From the NCBI RefSeq assembly GCF_022230925.1, contig NZ_JAKKFH010000007.1, positions 1 through 64,000 of the forward strand: a DNA stretch of 64,000 nt, read 5' to 3'. Position numbers and translations under genes: made by a program. The notes beneath the pieces were generated by a model. That model searched no databases. It had not been told where the DNA came from and saw only the letters and a list, made by a program, of their open reading frames with translations. Origin of the DNA: Micromonospora alfalfae. GTDB taxonomy: Bacteria; Actinomycetota; Actinomycetes; Mycobacteriales; Micromonosporaceae. Shown here piece after piece: positions 1-6,906 of the stretch (positions are counted from its first letter, which is position 1; every line of letters begins with the position of its first letter).

Positions 1-2
1 GC

Positions 3-212
3 GGCCCGGCTGCCGAGACCGTGTCCGGCGTTGGCCCGGCTGCCGAGACCGTGTCCGGCGTTGGCCCGGCTGCCGAGACCGTGTCCGGCGTTGGCCCGGC
101 CACCGAGACCGTGTCCGCTGTTGGTCCGGCTGCCGAGGCCGTGCCCGGTGTTGGTCCGGCTGCCGAGGCCGTGCCTGGCGTTGGTCCGGCCTCCGAGACC
201 GTGCCCGGCGTC
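3..212 (+). repeat. 30-bp in-frame tandem repeat (7 units)
   Basis: Seven consecutive 30-bp units each encode a decapeptide. The first three give GPAAETVSGV and are almost identical in DNA. Unit 4 is GPATETVSAV, units 5-6 GPAAEAVPGV and unit 7 GPASETVPGV. Divergence rises toward the 3' end, a pattern expected if copies are added at the 5' side. The array may continue left of the window. Confidence 0.9.
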
Positions 213-350
213 GACGGGGCCGACCAGATCGCGCCCGGCTCGGCCGCACCGGGCAGGCCCGGCGAGGGCTCGGCCGCGTCGGGTGGCGAGCCGATCGCGG
301 ACCCGCCGGGCCGCGACGACCGGAGCGACCACGACGGGGGTACGGCCTGA
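3..350 (+). CDS. nuoG: C-terminal end of NuoG (partial, runs off left edge)
   Basis: An open frame enters from the window edge and stops with TGA at 348-350, whose last base is the A of the nuoH ATG. The visible 115 residues are low complexity: seven decapeptide units of type GPAAETVSGV, then an Ala/Gly/Pro/Asp tail. No catalytic part is visible. NuoG is inferred only from position, because in actinobacterial complex I operons the large Fe-S subunit nuoG directly precedes nuoH. The tail would be a disordered C-terminal extension on the cytoplasmic peripheral arm. Several other frames also stay open here, as expected for a repeat whose period is a multiple of three. Identity needs the upstream sequence. 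Confidence 0.6.
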   Translation, partial: GPAAETVSGVGPAAETVSGVGPAAETVSGVGPATETVSAVGPAAEAVPGVGPAAEAVPGVGPASETVPGVDGADQIAPGSAAPGRPGEGSAASGGEPIADPPGRDDRSDHDGGTA

Positions 351-1312
351 TGCCGCTCTGGGTGGAGTTGGTGCTCCGGATCGGCGGCGTGGTGGTCGCG
401 TTCCTCACCCTGCCGTTGCTTGTCGGCCAGGCCGAGCACAAGGTGATGGCGCACATGCAGGGTCGGCTCGGCCCGATGTACGCGGGCGGCTTCCACGGTT
501 GGGCGCAGCTCGTGGCCGACGGGGTCAAGTTCGTGCAGAAGGAGGACATCACTCCGCGCGAGGCGGACCGGGCGGTGTTCCGGTTGGCGCCCGCGGTGGC
601 CCTGGTGCCCTACCTGCTGGTGTTGCTCGTCATTCCGCTCGGTCCGAACGACCTGGTCGGGCAACCGTTGGACATCGGGCTCTTCTTCGTGCTGGCCGTG
701 GTCGGCGTCGGGGTGGTGGCGGTGCTGATGTCGGCGTGGGCGTCGGCCAACAAGTACAGCCTGCTGGGCGGGTTGCGCGGGGCGGCCCAGTTGCTCGGTT
801 ACGAGCTGCCGCTGGTGCTGGCCGCCGCGTCGGTGGCGATGGCGGCCGGCACGCTCAGCCTGTCGGGCATCGTCGAGGCGTGGCAGCCGTGGTGGCTGCT
901 CTGGCAGGCACCCGCGATGATCATTTTCTTCGTCGCCGGGCTGGCCGAGATCCGTCGGCCACCGTTCGACATGCCGGTGGCCGACTCGGAGCTGGTCTTC
1001 GGCTACATGACCGAGTACACCGGTCTGCGGTTCGCGTTCTTCCTGCTCGCCGAGTACGTCGGCATCGTGGTGATCGCCGCGCTGACCACTGTGCTGTTCC
1101 TGGGTGGTTGGCAGGGCCCGTTCGCCGACGACCAGCTGGGCTGGCTCTGGACGCTGCTCAAGATCTTCGCGGTGTCCTTCGTGATCATCTGGCTCCGGGT
1201 CTCCTACCCCCGGCTGCGCGAGGACCAACTCCAACGCCTCTGCTGGCTGGTCCTCGTACCCGCATCCCTCGCTCAACTGGTCCTAACCGCAGCCGTCCGC
1301 ATAGCCCTGTAA
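350..1312 (+). CDS. nuoH: NADH-quinone oxidoreductase subunit H
   Basis: Membrane subunit of complex I that forms the quinone chamber next to the peripheral arm. The 320-aa protein is almost wholly hydrophobic with about eight membrane segments. It carries family signatures: the quinone-loop segment near residues 195-225 (LAEIRRPPFDMPVADSELVFGY region) and EYTGLRFAFFLLAEY. The ATG overlaps the stop of the preceding frame by one base, indicating translational coupling. The length is at the short end of the family because many actinobacterial NuoH proteins have a long C-terminal extension. Unusually, nuoI does not follow directly: about 2 kb of unrelated sequence intervenes. Confidence 0.97.
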   Translation: MPLWVELVLRIGGVVVAFLTLPLLVGQAEHKVMAHMQGRLGPMYAGGFHGWAQLVADGVKFVQKEDITPREADRAVFRLAPAVALVPYLLVLLVIPLGPNDLVGQPLDIGLFFVLAVVGVGVVAVLMSAWASANKYSLLGGLRGAAQLLGYELPLVLAAASVAMAAGTLSLSGIVEAWQPWWLLWQAPAMIIFFVAGLAEIRRPPFDMPVADSELVFGYMTEYTGLRFAFFLLAEYVGIVVIAALTTVLFLGGWQGPFADDQLGWLWTLLKIFAVSFVIIWLRVSYPRLREDQLQRLCWLVLVPASLAQLVLTAAVRIAL

Positions 1313-1401
1313 CCCAACCCCGCCCCGCAGCCCGGCCCCGCCGCGCCCCCGCCGCGCCCCGCCCGGCCCCGCCGCGCCCCCGCCCCGCCGTGCCCCGCCG
1401 C

Positions 1402-1476
1402 GTCGATCAAGGAGTTGTGGTGGGTGACAAATCACCCGGACACCCGTAATTCAGGCACCACAACTCCTTGATCGAC
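1402..1476. repeat. 21-bp perfect inverted repeat (intergenic palindrome)
   Basis: Arm 1402-1422 (gtcgatcaaggagttgtggtg) is exactly complementary in reverse to 1456-1476. The 33-nt loop starts with a further small hairpin (ggtga caaa tcacc). No T-tract follows either arm, so this looks more like a dispersed palindromic element than a simple terminator. Confidence 0.85.
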
Positions 1477-1500
1477 GGGGTAGGGAGGTCGCCGACCCGC

Positions 1501-1567
1501 GATCTTGCACTTACTGTGCCGACAAAAGGGGCGTAGTGCTCGAATCGGCAACCAAAACTGCAAGATC
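1501..1567. repeat. Second intergenic palindrome
   Basis: Arms gatcttgca (1501-1509) and tgcaagatc (1559-1567) are perfect. Inner segments tgccga (1517-1522) and tcggca (1545-1550 region) also pair, giving an interrupted long stem. It lies 25 bp from the previous palindrome and, like it, is AT-richer than its surroundings. Confidence 0.7.
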
Positions 1568-1692
1568 GGCGGGGCGGACGGGTGAGAGCGCGGGCGGGCG
1601 GGGCGCGGTTGGGCGTGCGTCGGCGGGCGGGCGCGAGTCGGCGGAGCGGACGGGTGAAAGCACGGGCGCGGGGCGGGCGGGGGGTTGTTCGT

Positions 1693-2712
1693 TTAGGGCA
1701 GCGGGGTGTGTTCGGGGTTGACTGGTTCAACCGGGGGTGGGGGCGGGGTGCCGTCGCCGAAGGGGCGGCCACCCAGCGCTTCCCGACCGTGTGGGGTGAG
1801 CCAGTTGGACAGGTCGGGGCCGAGCGGAACGATCCCGGTCGGGTTGATGTCGCGGTGCACCTCGTAGTAGTGCCGCTTGATGTGGTCGAAGTCGATGGTG
1901 TCGCCGAACCCGGAGGTCTGGAACAGGTCCCGGGCGTACGCCCACAGCACCGGCATCTCGCTCAGCTTCTGCCTGTTGCACTTGAAGTGGCCGTGGTAGA
2001 CGGGATCGAAGCGGACCAGGGTGGTGAACAGTCGCACGTCGGCCTCGGTGATGGTGTCGCCGACCAGGTAGCGCTGGTCGGTCAACCGCTCGGTGAGCCA
2101 GTCCAGCCGGTCGAAGAGCTGGTGGTACGCCTTGTCGTACGCCTCCTGGTTGCCGGCGAACCCGCACCGGTAGACGCCGTTGTTGACGTCCCGGAACACG
2201 ACGGCGTTGACCTCGTCGATCTGTTCCCGCAGGTGCTCGGGGTAGAGCTGCGGGGCGCCCTCGCGGTGGTACGCCCTCCACTGCGTGGACAGGTCAAGGC
2301 TCATCTGCGCGTAGTCGTTGGTCACCACCTGCCCGGTCGGCACGTCCACGATCGCCGGCACTGTGATGCCGCGCTCGTAGCCGGGGAAGCGCTTGAAGTA
2401 CGCCTCCTGGATGCGCTCGATGCCGAGCACCGGGTCCCGGCCGTCCGGGTCGAGGTCGAAGGTCCAGCTCCGGGCGTCGTGGGTCGGGCCGGCCACCGCC
2501 ATCGAGATGGCGTCCTCCAGGCCGAGCAACCGCCGCACGATGATCAGTCGGTTGGCCCACGGGCAGGCCCGGCTGACCGCCAACCGGTACCGGCCCGGCT
2601 CGACCGGGTATCCGTCGCGCCCGTCCTCGGTGATCCGGGTGGCGATGTACCGCTGGTCGCGGGTGAACTCGCCGCCCGGCTCGACGTACTTGCCGCCTTT
2701 TTCCTCGCCCAC
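1693..2712 (-). CDS. Glutathionyl-hydroquinone reductase-like (GST superfamily)
   Basis: A 339-aa protein of the ECM4/YqjG family, which reductively removes glutathione from glutathionyl-hydroquinones in the cytoplasm. An N-terminal thioredoxin-like fold carries the signature ACPWA near residues 49-53 (catalytic Cys), then a GST C-terminal helical domain with VGDTITEADVRLF. The start is GTG at 2712, preceded by GGAGG five bases upstream. A proline-rich tail (TPPPPPVEP) ends the protein. It is divergent from the neighbouring SnoaL-like gene and opposite to the nuo genes. Micromonosporaceae make mycothiol rather than glutathione, so the true thiol partner is uncertain. Confidence 0.85.
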   Translation of the reverse strand: MGEEKGGKYVEPGGEFTRDQRYIATRITEDGRDGYPVEPGRYRLAVSRACPWANRLIIVRRLLGLEDAISMAVAGPTHDARSWTFDLDPDGRDPVLGIERIQEAYFKRFPGYERGITVPAIVDVPTGQVVTNDYAQMSLDLSTQWRAYHREGAPQLYPEHLREQIDEVNAVVFRDVNNGVYRCGFAGNQEAYDKAYHQLFDRLDWLTERLTDQRYLVGDTITEADVRLFTTLVRFDPVYHGHFKCNRQKLSEMPVLWAYARDLFQTSGFGDTIDFDHIKRHYYEVHRDINPTGIVPLGPDLSNWLTPHGREALGGRPFGDGTPPPPPVEPVNPEHTPLP

Positions 2713-2793
2713 GTCGCCCTCCCGGTCTGGTCAGTGTCTCTACCCAATCCTCGCGGATCTACGGCGCACCGTGGTCCCGGTTACCCTGCCGGC

Positions 2794-3219
2794 ATGACGG
2801 ACGTGGAGGCGGCGGCCCGGCGGTTCATCGCCGATGTGTGGAATGCCCGCCAGGAGGAGTCGGCGTACGAGCTGGTCGCCGAGGAGTGCCCGGGGCTGGG
2901 CGGCACCGGGCCGGAGGCGACGTTGGCCTGGCATCGTGAGCGCCGGGCGGCCTTCCCGGACCTCCGTTACAAGATCGTCGACGTGGTCGCGGCCGGTGAG
3001 CGGGTGGCGGTGCACTGGCGGGCCGCCGGCACCCACGTCGGGCAGTTCGGGCCGGTGCCGCCGACCGGGCAGGTGGTCAGCTATTCGGGTGCGACGTTCC
3101 TTCGCTTCGACGCGGCGGGCCGGATCGTCGAGGTGTGGAGCTGCAACGAGCTGTTCCAGTTGCTGCAACAGCTCGGCGTCGAGATGCTCCCACCGGTGGT
3201 CGGCGGGCCCGCTGCGTGA
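2794..3219 (+). CDS. SnoaL-like / ester cyclase family protein
   Basis: A 141-aa protein with the alpha+beta cone of the NTF2/SnoaL superfamily: an N-terminal helix (VEAAARRFIADVWN), the segment AFPDLRYKIVDVVAAGERVAVHWRAAGTH, and a C-terminal strand FDAAGRIVEVWSCNELFQLLQQLGV. Such proteins are polyketide cyclases, hydrolases or unassigned small-molecule enzymes. Substrate cannot be read from sequence. The start is the ATG at 2794, the first Met giving a family-like N terminus. It is transcribed divergently from the reductase-like gene, 81 bp away, so the two may share a promoter region. It is not functionally connected to complex I as far as can be seen. Confidence 0.75.
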   Translation: MTDVEAAARRFIADVWNARQEESAYELVAEECPGLGGTGPEATLAWHRERRAAFPDLRYKIVDVVAAGERVAVHWRAAGTHVGQFGPVPPTGQVVSYSGATFLRFDAAGRIVEVWSCNELFQLLQQLGVEMLPPVVGGPAA

Positions 3220-3322
3220 TTCGGCTGATCCGCAGGTGACAGTGCTCCTCGGGTGAGCCCTAGGGCCGTAGACCTGTGGGTGGTGGTCGCGCGCGCCGTG
3301 GCCACAGGGCAGGATGGTCGAC

Positions 3323-3919
3323 ATGAGTGACCCCAGCGAGCGCGGTGCCACCGGCGAACGCGGCCTTCCCGGCGCGGGCCTGGTGAAGGGGCTGGCGGTC
3401 ACCCTCAAGACGATGACCAGCCGTTCGACCACCCAGCAGTACCCGGACACGGCTCCTGATCTGCCGCCGCGCTCGCGTGGTGTGATCGCGCTGTCCGAGG
3501 AGAACTGCACTGTCTGCATGCTCTGCGCCCGCGAGTGTCCGGACTGGTGCATCTACATCGACTCGCACAAGGAGGAGGTGGTGGTGCCCGGCGCCGCCCG
3601 CCCCCGCCAGCGCAACGTGCTCGACAAGTTCGACATCGACTTTTCGCTCTGCATGTACTGCGGCATCTGCATCGAGGTCTGCCCGTTCGACGCGCTCTAC
3701 TGGTCACCGGAGTTCGAGTACGCCGAGTACGACATCAAGGACCTGCTGCACGACAAGGACCACCTCGGTCAGTGGATGGCCACCGTTCCGCCGCCGCCCG
3801 CGCACGACCCGAACGGCGAGCCGGCCAAGGAGGAGACGTCCGCCGCGCGCAAGGCGGCCGCCTCCCGTCCCGCTCCGCCAGCGGTACGTCCCGACGCCGA
3901 CCAGGATCCGGCGTCGTGA
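3323..3919 (+). CDS. nuoI: NADH-quinone oxidoreductase subunit I
   Basis: Ferredoxin-like complex I subunit carrying two [4Fe-4S] clusters (N6a/N6b). Both CxxCxxCxxxCP motifs are present: [12 protein letters not shown] and [12 protein letters not shown]. The C terminus is a long Ala/Pro/Asp-rich tail of about 45 residues. ATG 3323 is preferred (aggatg eight bases upstream acts as RBS); ATG 3314 is the alternative and adds three residues. It is separated from nuoH by two unrelated genes, so it probably starts a second nuo transcription unit (nuoI-N). Confidence 0.95.
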   Translation: MSDPSERGATGERGLPGAGLVKGLAVTLKTMTSRSTTQQYPDTAPDLPPRSRGVIALSEENCTVCMLCARECPDWCIYIDSHKEEVVVPGAARPRQRNVLDKFDIDFSLCMYCGICIEVCPFDALYWSPEFEYAEYDIKDLLHDKDHLGQWMATVPPPPAHDPNGEPAKEETSAARKAAASRPAPPAVRPDADQDPAS

Positions 3920-3944
3920 GCGCCCGAGCCGGAAGGGCGCCGCG

Positions 3945-4505
3945 GTGACCGGCGCGGATGTGCTGCTGGTCGCCCTCGGCGCGGTGGCGGTGGGTGCCGG
4001 CGTGCTGGTGGTGACCACGAAGCACCTGGTCCGGGCCGGGCTCTACCTGGTGGTGTGCCTTGGCGCGTTGGCCGGTGACTTCCTGGTGCTCAGCGCCGAG
4101 CTGGTGGCCTGGGTGCAGGTGCTGATCTACGTGGGCGCGGTGGTGGTGCTGCTGTTGTTCGCGGTGATGCTGACCCGGGCCCCGATCGGCGCTTCCGACG
4201 ACCTGGACCGGCCTGGCTGGCCGGCCGCGCTGATCGGTGGCGGCGCCGGGCTGGGGCTGACGGCCCTGCTTGTCGACGCGTACCGCTGGAGCACTGTCAC
4301 ACTGCCGCACGCCGGCACCGCCGAGCGGTTGGGCGAGCAGATCTTCCAATCCTGGGTGCTGCCGTTCGAGGTGCTCTCGGTGCTGCTGCTCGCCGCCCTG
4401 GTGGGCGCGATCGTGCTGTCCCGTCCGGACATCGGCCGAGCCGCCCCGCAACGCGACGGCCGGGCGGCCGACCTGGTCGACAGCGAGCCCGGGGGTCGCC
4501 GGTGA
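3945..4505 (+). CDS. nuoJ: NADH-quinone oxidoreductase subunit J
   Basis: Membrane-arm subunit of complex I, 186 aa, with five predicted hydrophobic segments. It includes the conserved stretch AWVQVLIYVGAVVVLLLFAVMLTR, which holds the pi-bulge helix of the proton path. The GTG start has GGAAGGG six bases upstream. It lies 25 bp after nuoI and its stop overlaps the nuoK GTG by four bases. The C-terminal tail (DIGRAAPQRDGRAADLVDSEPGG) is hydrophilic and non-conserved. Confidence 0.95.
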   Translation: MTGADVLLVALGAVAVGAGVLVVTTKHLVRAGLYLVVCLGALAGDFLVLSAELVAWVQVLIYVGAVVVLLLFAVMLTRAPIGASDDLDRPGWPAALIGGGAGLGLTALLVDAYRWSTVTLPHAGTAERLGEQIFQSWVLPFEVLSVLLLAALVGAIVLSRPDIGRAAPQRDGRAADLVDSEPGGRR

Positions 4506-4864
4506 GGCCGGTCATCCCGTACGTCACCGCCGCGCTGCTGTTCGGCCTCGGCGTGTACGGCGTACTGCGCCGCCGCAACGCGGTGCTTGTGCTGATGTCT
4601 GTCGAGTTGATGCTCAACGCGGTCAACCTGATCCTGGTCACCGCGGACACCACGGCCCGCGCCGTGCTGCCGCACTCGGGGCAGGTCTTCGCGCTGTTCG
4701 TCATCGTCCTGGCCGCCGCCGAGATCGGGGTGGGGTTGGCGATCGTCCTTCAGCTCTACCGGCTGCGGGCGACAGTCGCGGTGGATGACGTGCCGCTGAC
4801 CGAGTCGCCGGATCCCGTCGGTGGGCGCGAGCCGGCCGTCGGAGACTCGGAGGCGGTCCGGTGA
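4502..4864 (+). CDS. nuoK: NADH-quinone oxidoreductase subunit K
   Basis: 120-aa Mrp-like membrane subunit with three helices and the key glutamates in SVELMLNAVNLILV and AAAEIGVGLAIV, which carry protons in complex I. The family is usually about 100 aa; the extra 20 residues form an acidic C-terminal tail. The GTG start overlaps the nuoJ stop and its own stop overlaps the nuoL GTG, so J-K-L are translationally coupled. Confidence 0.96.
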   Translation: MRPVIPYVTAALLFGLGVYGVLRRRNAVLVLMSVELMLNAVNLILVTADTTARAVLPHSGQVFALFVIVLAAAEIGVGLAIVLQLYRLRATVAVDDVPLTESPDPVGGREPAVGDSEAVR

Positions 4865-6792
4865 CCGGGCTGCTCGGGGCGCTGCTGCCCGCCGTACCGC
4901 TGGTCGCCGGGCTGCTCGGGCTGCTGCTGCCACCGGCCCCTCGGCGCGACAGCGCGACCGGCGGCGACCGCGCCCGGACGGCCGCCGTGACGCTCGGCGT
5001 CGCCGGTGCGGCCGGTGCGCTGGCGCTGGCCGTCGCGCTGCTGCTCACTGTCGACGGGCCGATGGAGACGTCGGCCACCTGGGTCGACTTCGGTGGGCTG
5101 GCGGTGACCCTCGGCGTACGGCTGGACGGGGCCGCCGCACTGGTCGCGGTGGCGGTCACCGCTGTCGCCCTGGCCGTGCAGGTCTACTCGATCGGTTACC
5201 TGCGGCGCGGTCCGCACGACGACGTCGACGTGGATCACCGCTACCCGCCCTACGCCGCCCAGATCAGCCTCTTCACCGGTGCCATGTTGCTGGTGGTGGT
5301 CGCCGGGGACCTGATCATGTTGTTGGTCGGCTGGGAGGTGATGGGCCTCTGCTCGTACCTGCTGATCGCCCACGACCGCCGACTGGCCGGCGCCCCCGCC
5401 GCGGCCATGAAGGCGTTCCTGGTGACCCGGGTCGGCGACGTGGGGTTCCTCCTCGGCATCGCGCTGCTGGGTGTGTCGACGGGCAGCTTCCGGATTGCCG
5501 ACGTGCTCGCCCACGACCACTCCGGCGCGACCTTGACCGCCGCTGGCCTGCTGCTGCTCGCCGGTGTGGCGGGCAAGAGCGCTCAGTTCCCGCTGCACAC
5601 CTGGCTGCCGGACGCGATGGCCGGCCCGACCCCGATCTCCGCGCTGATCCACGCCGCGACGATGGTCGCCGCCGGGGTGTACGCGGTGGCCCGGCTCTAC
5701 CCGCTGTTCACTGCCGCGCCGGTGACGCTGACAGTGCTGGGGGTGCTCGGCGCGGTCACGCTGCTGCTCGGCGCGCTCGCCGCCACCGCCCAGGACGACA
5801 TCAAACGCGTGCTGGCCTGGTCGACGGTGTCCCAGTTGGGTTACATGACCGGCGCGCTGGCGGTCGGTTCACCGTCGGCAGCGCTGTTCCACCTGCTCAC
5901 CCATGCCGCCTTCAAGGCGCTGCTGTTCCTCGCCGCCGGCGCGGTGATCCACGCCGTCGGCACCACGCTGATGTCGGAGATGGGCGGGCTGCGGCGCAGC
6001 ATGCCTGTGACGTTCTGGTGCACCGTGGTGGGCCTGGGCGCCCTGGCGGGGGTGCCGCCGTTGGCCGGTTTCTGGAGCAAGGACGGCGTGCTGACTGTCG
6101 CCGAGTCGGCCGCGCTGGAGGGCACCGGCCCGGCCCCGTCCTGGGTCGGCTGGATCGTCTGGATCGCCGGGCTGGTCGGCGTGGCGGTCACCGCCTGGTA
6201 CGCAGGTCGGCTGCTGTTGCGCGCCTTCTTCGGCGCACCGCGCCTGCCCCTGGTCCAGCCGCACGACCCACCGGCGGTGCTGCGCTGGCCGGTGCTGCTG
6301 CTGGCCGTGCCGGCCGCGCTGCTCGGTCTGGCCGGTTTCGTCGGGGCGTTCGCCGACCGTCTGCGGTTCCCCACCGTCCCGGTGGCGGGCTCCGAGGACG
6401 GCCTGGTCCACCTGGGGTCGGGGGTGCTGCTGCCGCTTGCTTTCCTGCTGTTCGGCGCCGCGCTGGTGCTGCTGGGCTGGCGGCGCGACAGGGCCGCCGA
6501 CCCGGCGGCCGCGCTGGGTCCGCTGCGGCCGGTCTTCGCCCGCGCGTTCCGGCTCGACGACGTCCAGCACACCCTTGTCGTACGCCCGGTCCGCGCGCTG
6601 GCCCGTGCCGCGCGAACGGGTGACGAGGTGGTGGTGGACGGCGCTGTCGAGGGCAGCGGGCGAGCCGCGTCCGGTCTGGGCGCGGGGCTGGCCGCGCTGC
6701 ACCGCGCGGCGCTGCCCCGGGCCGCCGCCGGTGTACTGGCCGGCGCGCTGCTGATCGGCCTGGCCGCCGCACTGGTGGGAGTCAACCGGTGA
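4861..6792 (+). CDS. nuoL: NADH-quinone oxidoreductase subunit L
   Basis: 643-aa antiporter-like subunit at the distal end of the complex I membrane arm. Family hallmarks are GWEVMGLCSYLLI, the proton-channel lysine region LLAGVAGKSAQFPLHTWLPDAMAGPTPISALIHAATMV, and FWSKDGVL. The last 80 residues would contain the long lateral helix. The GTG start overlaps the nuoK stop (GTGA). The TGA at 6790-6792 is itself overlapped by a GTG that opens the first 59-bp repeat unit. Confidence 0.97.
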   Translation: MTGLLGALLPAVPLVAGLLGLLLPPAPRRDSATGGDRARTAAVTLGVAGAAGALALAVALLLTVDGPMETSATWVDFGGLAVTLGVRLDGAAALVAVAVTAVALAVQVYSIGYLRRGPHDDVDVDHRYPPYAAQISLFTGAMLLVVVAGDLIMLLVGWEVMGLCSYLLIAHDRRLAGAPAAAMKAFLVTRVGDVGFLLGIALLGVSTGSFRIADVLAHDHSGATLTAAGLLLLAGVAGKSAQFPLHTWLPDAMAGPTPISALIHAATMVAAGVYAVARLYPLFTAAPVTLTVLGVLGAVTLLLGALAATAQDDIKRVLAWSTVSQLGYMTGALAVGSPSAALFHLLTHAAFKALLFLAAGAVIHAVGTTLMSEMGGLRRSMPVTFWCTVVGLGALAGVPPLAGFWSKDGVLTVAESAALEGTGPAPSWVGWIVWIAGLVGVAVTAWYAGRLLLRAFFGAPRLPLVQPHDPPAVLRWPVLLLAVPAALLGLAGFVGAFADRLRFPTVPVAGSEDGLVHLGSGVLLPLAFLLFGAALVLLGWRRDRAADPAAALGPLRPVFARAFRLDDVQHTLVVRPVRALARAARTGDEVVVDGAVEGSGRAASGLGAGLAALHRAALPRAAAGVLAGALLIGLAAALVGVNR

Positions 6793-6906
6793 GCGCGAGG
6801 AGTGAGCCGGGTTTGCGAGCCCCGCAGTCGCGAACAGAGGCGGTCCGGTGAGCGCGAGGAGTGAGCCGGGTTTGCGAGCCCCGCAGTCGCGAACAGAGGC
6901 GGTCCG
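6786..6906 (+). repeat. Exact 59-bp tandem duplication between nuoL and nuoM
   Basis: Unit 6786-6844 is repeated without mismatch at 6845-6903, and the next three bases start a third copy. Each unit begins at a GTGA stop/start overlap and encodes a 20-codon frame, MSARSEPGLRAPQSRTEAVR. Frame 1 runs 6789-6851 and frame 2 runs 6848-6910. Frame 2 ends with TGA inside the ATGA that starts nuoM. The chain nuoL, frame 1, frame 2, nuoM is therefore linked by four-base overlaps throughout. Confidence 0.95.

Larger units (their letters stand above)
1313..1692. other. Gene-free interval with GC-skewed low-complexity DNA and two palindromic repeats
   Basis: Bases 1313-1400 are a C/G-only run of the type ccgcgccccgcc. 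Two imperfect palindromic elements follow (annotated separately), then a G-rich run of cgggcgggc type to about 1690. No plausible coding frame: frames open here have no recognisable motif and are simple-sequence translations. It probably holds the nuoH terminator and mobile or selfish intergenic palindromes. Confidence 0.7.

Noticed and set aside
3..212. CRISPR-like array
   Set aside because: Units are contiguous 30-bp coding repeats without spacers and in frame with an ORF.
31..1449. 472-codon plus-strand frame across nuoG end, nuoH and the intergenic region
   Set aside because: Out of frame with clear NuoH; product is an Arg/Pro/Ala composition artefact seeded by the 30-bp repeat.
1582..3219. 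545-codon frame containing the SnoaL-like gene
   Set aside because: The upstream 400 codons are antisense to the reductase-like gene; only the part from ATG 2794 has family features.
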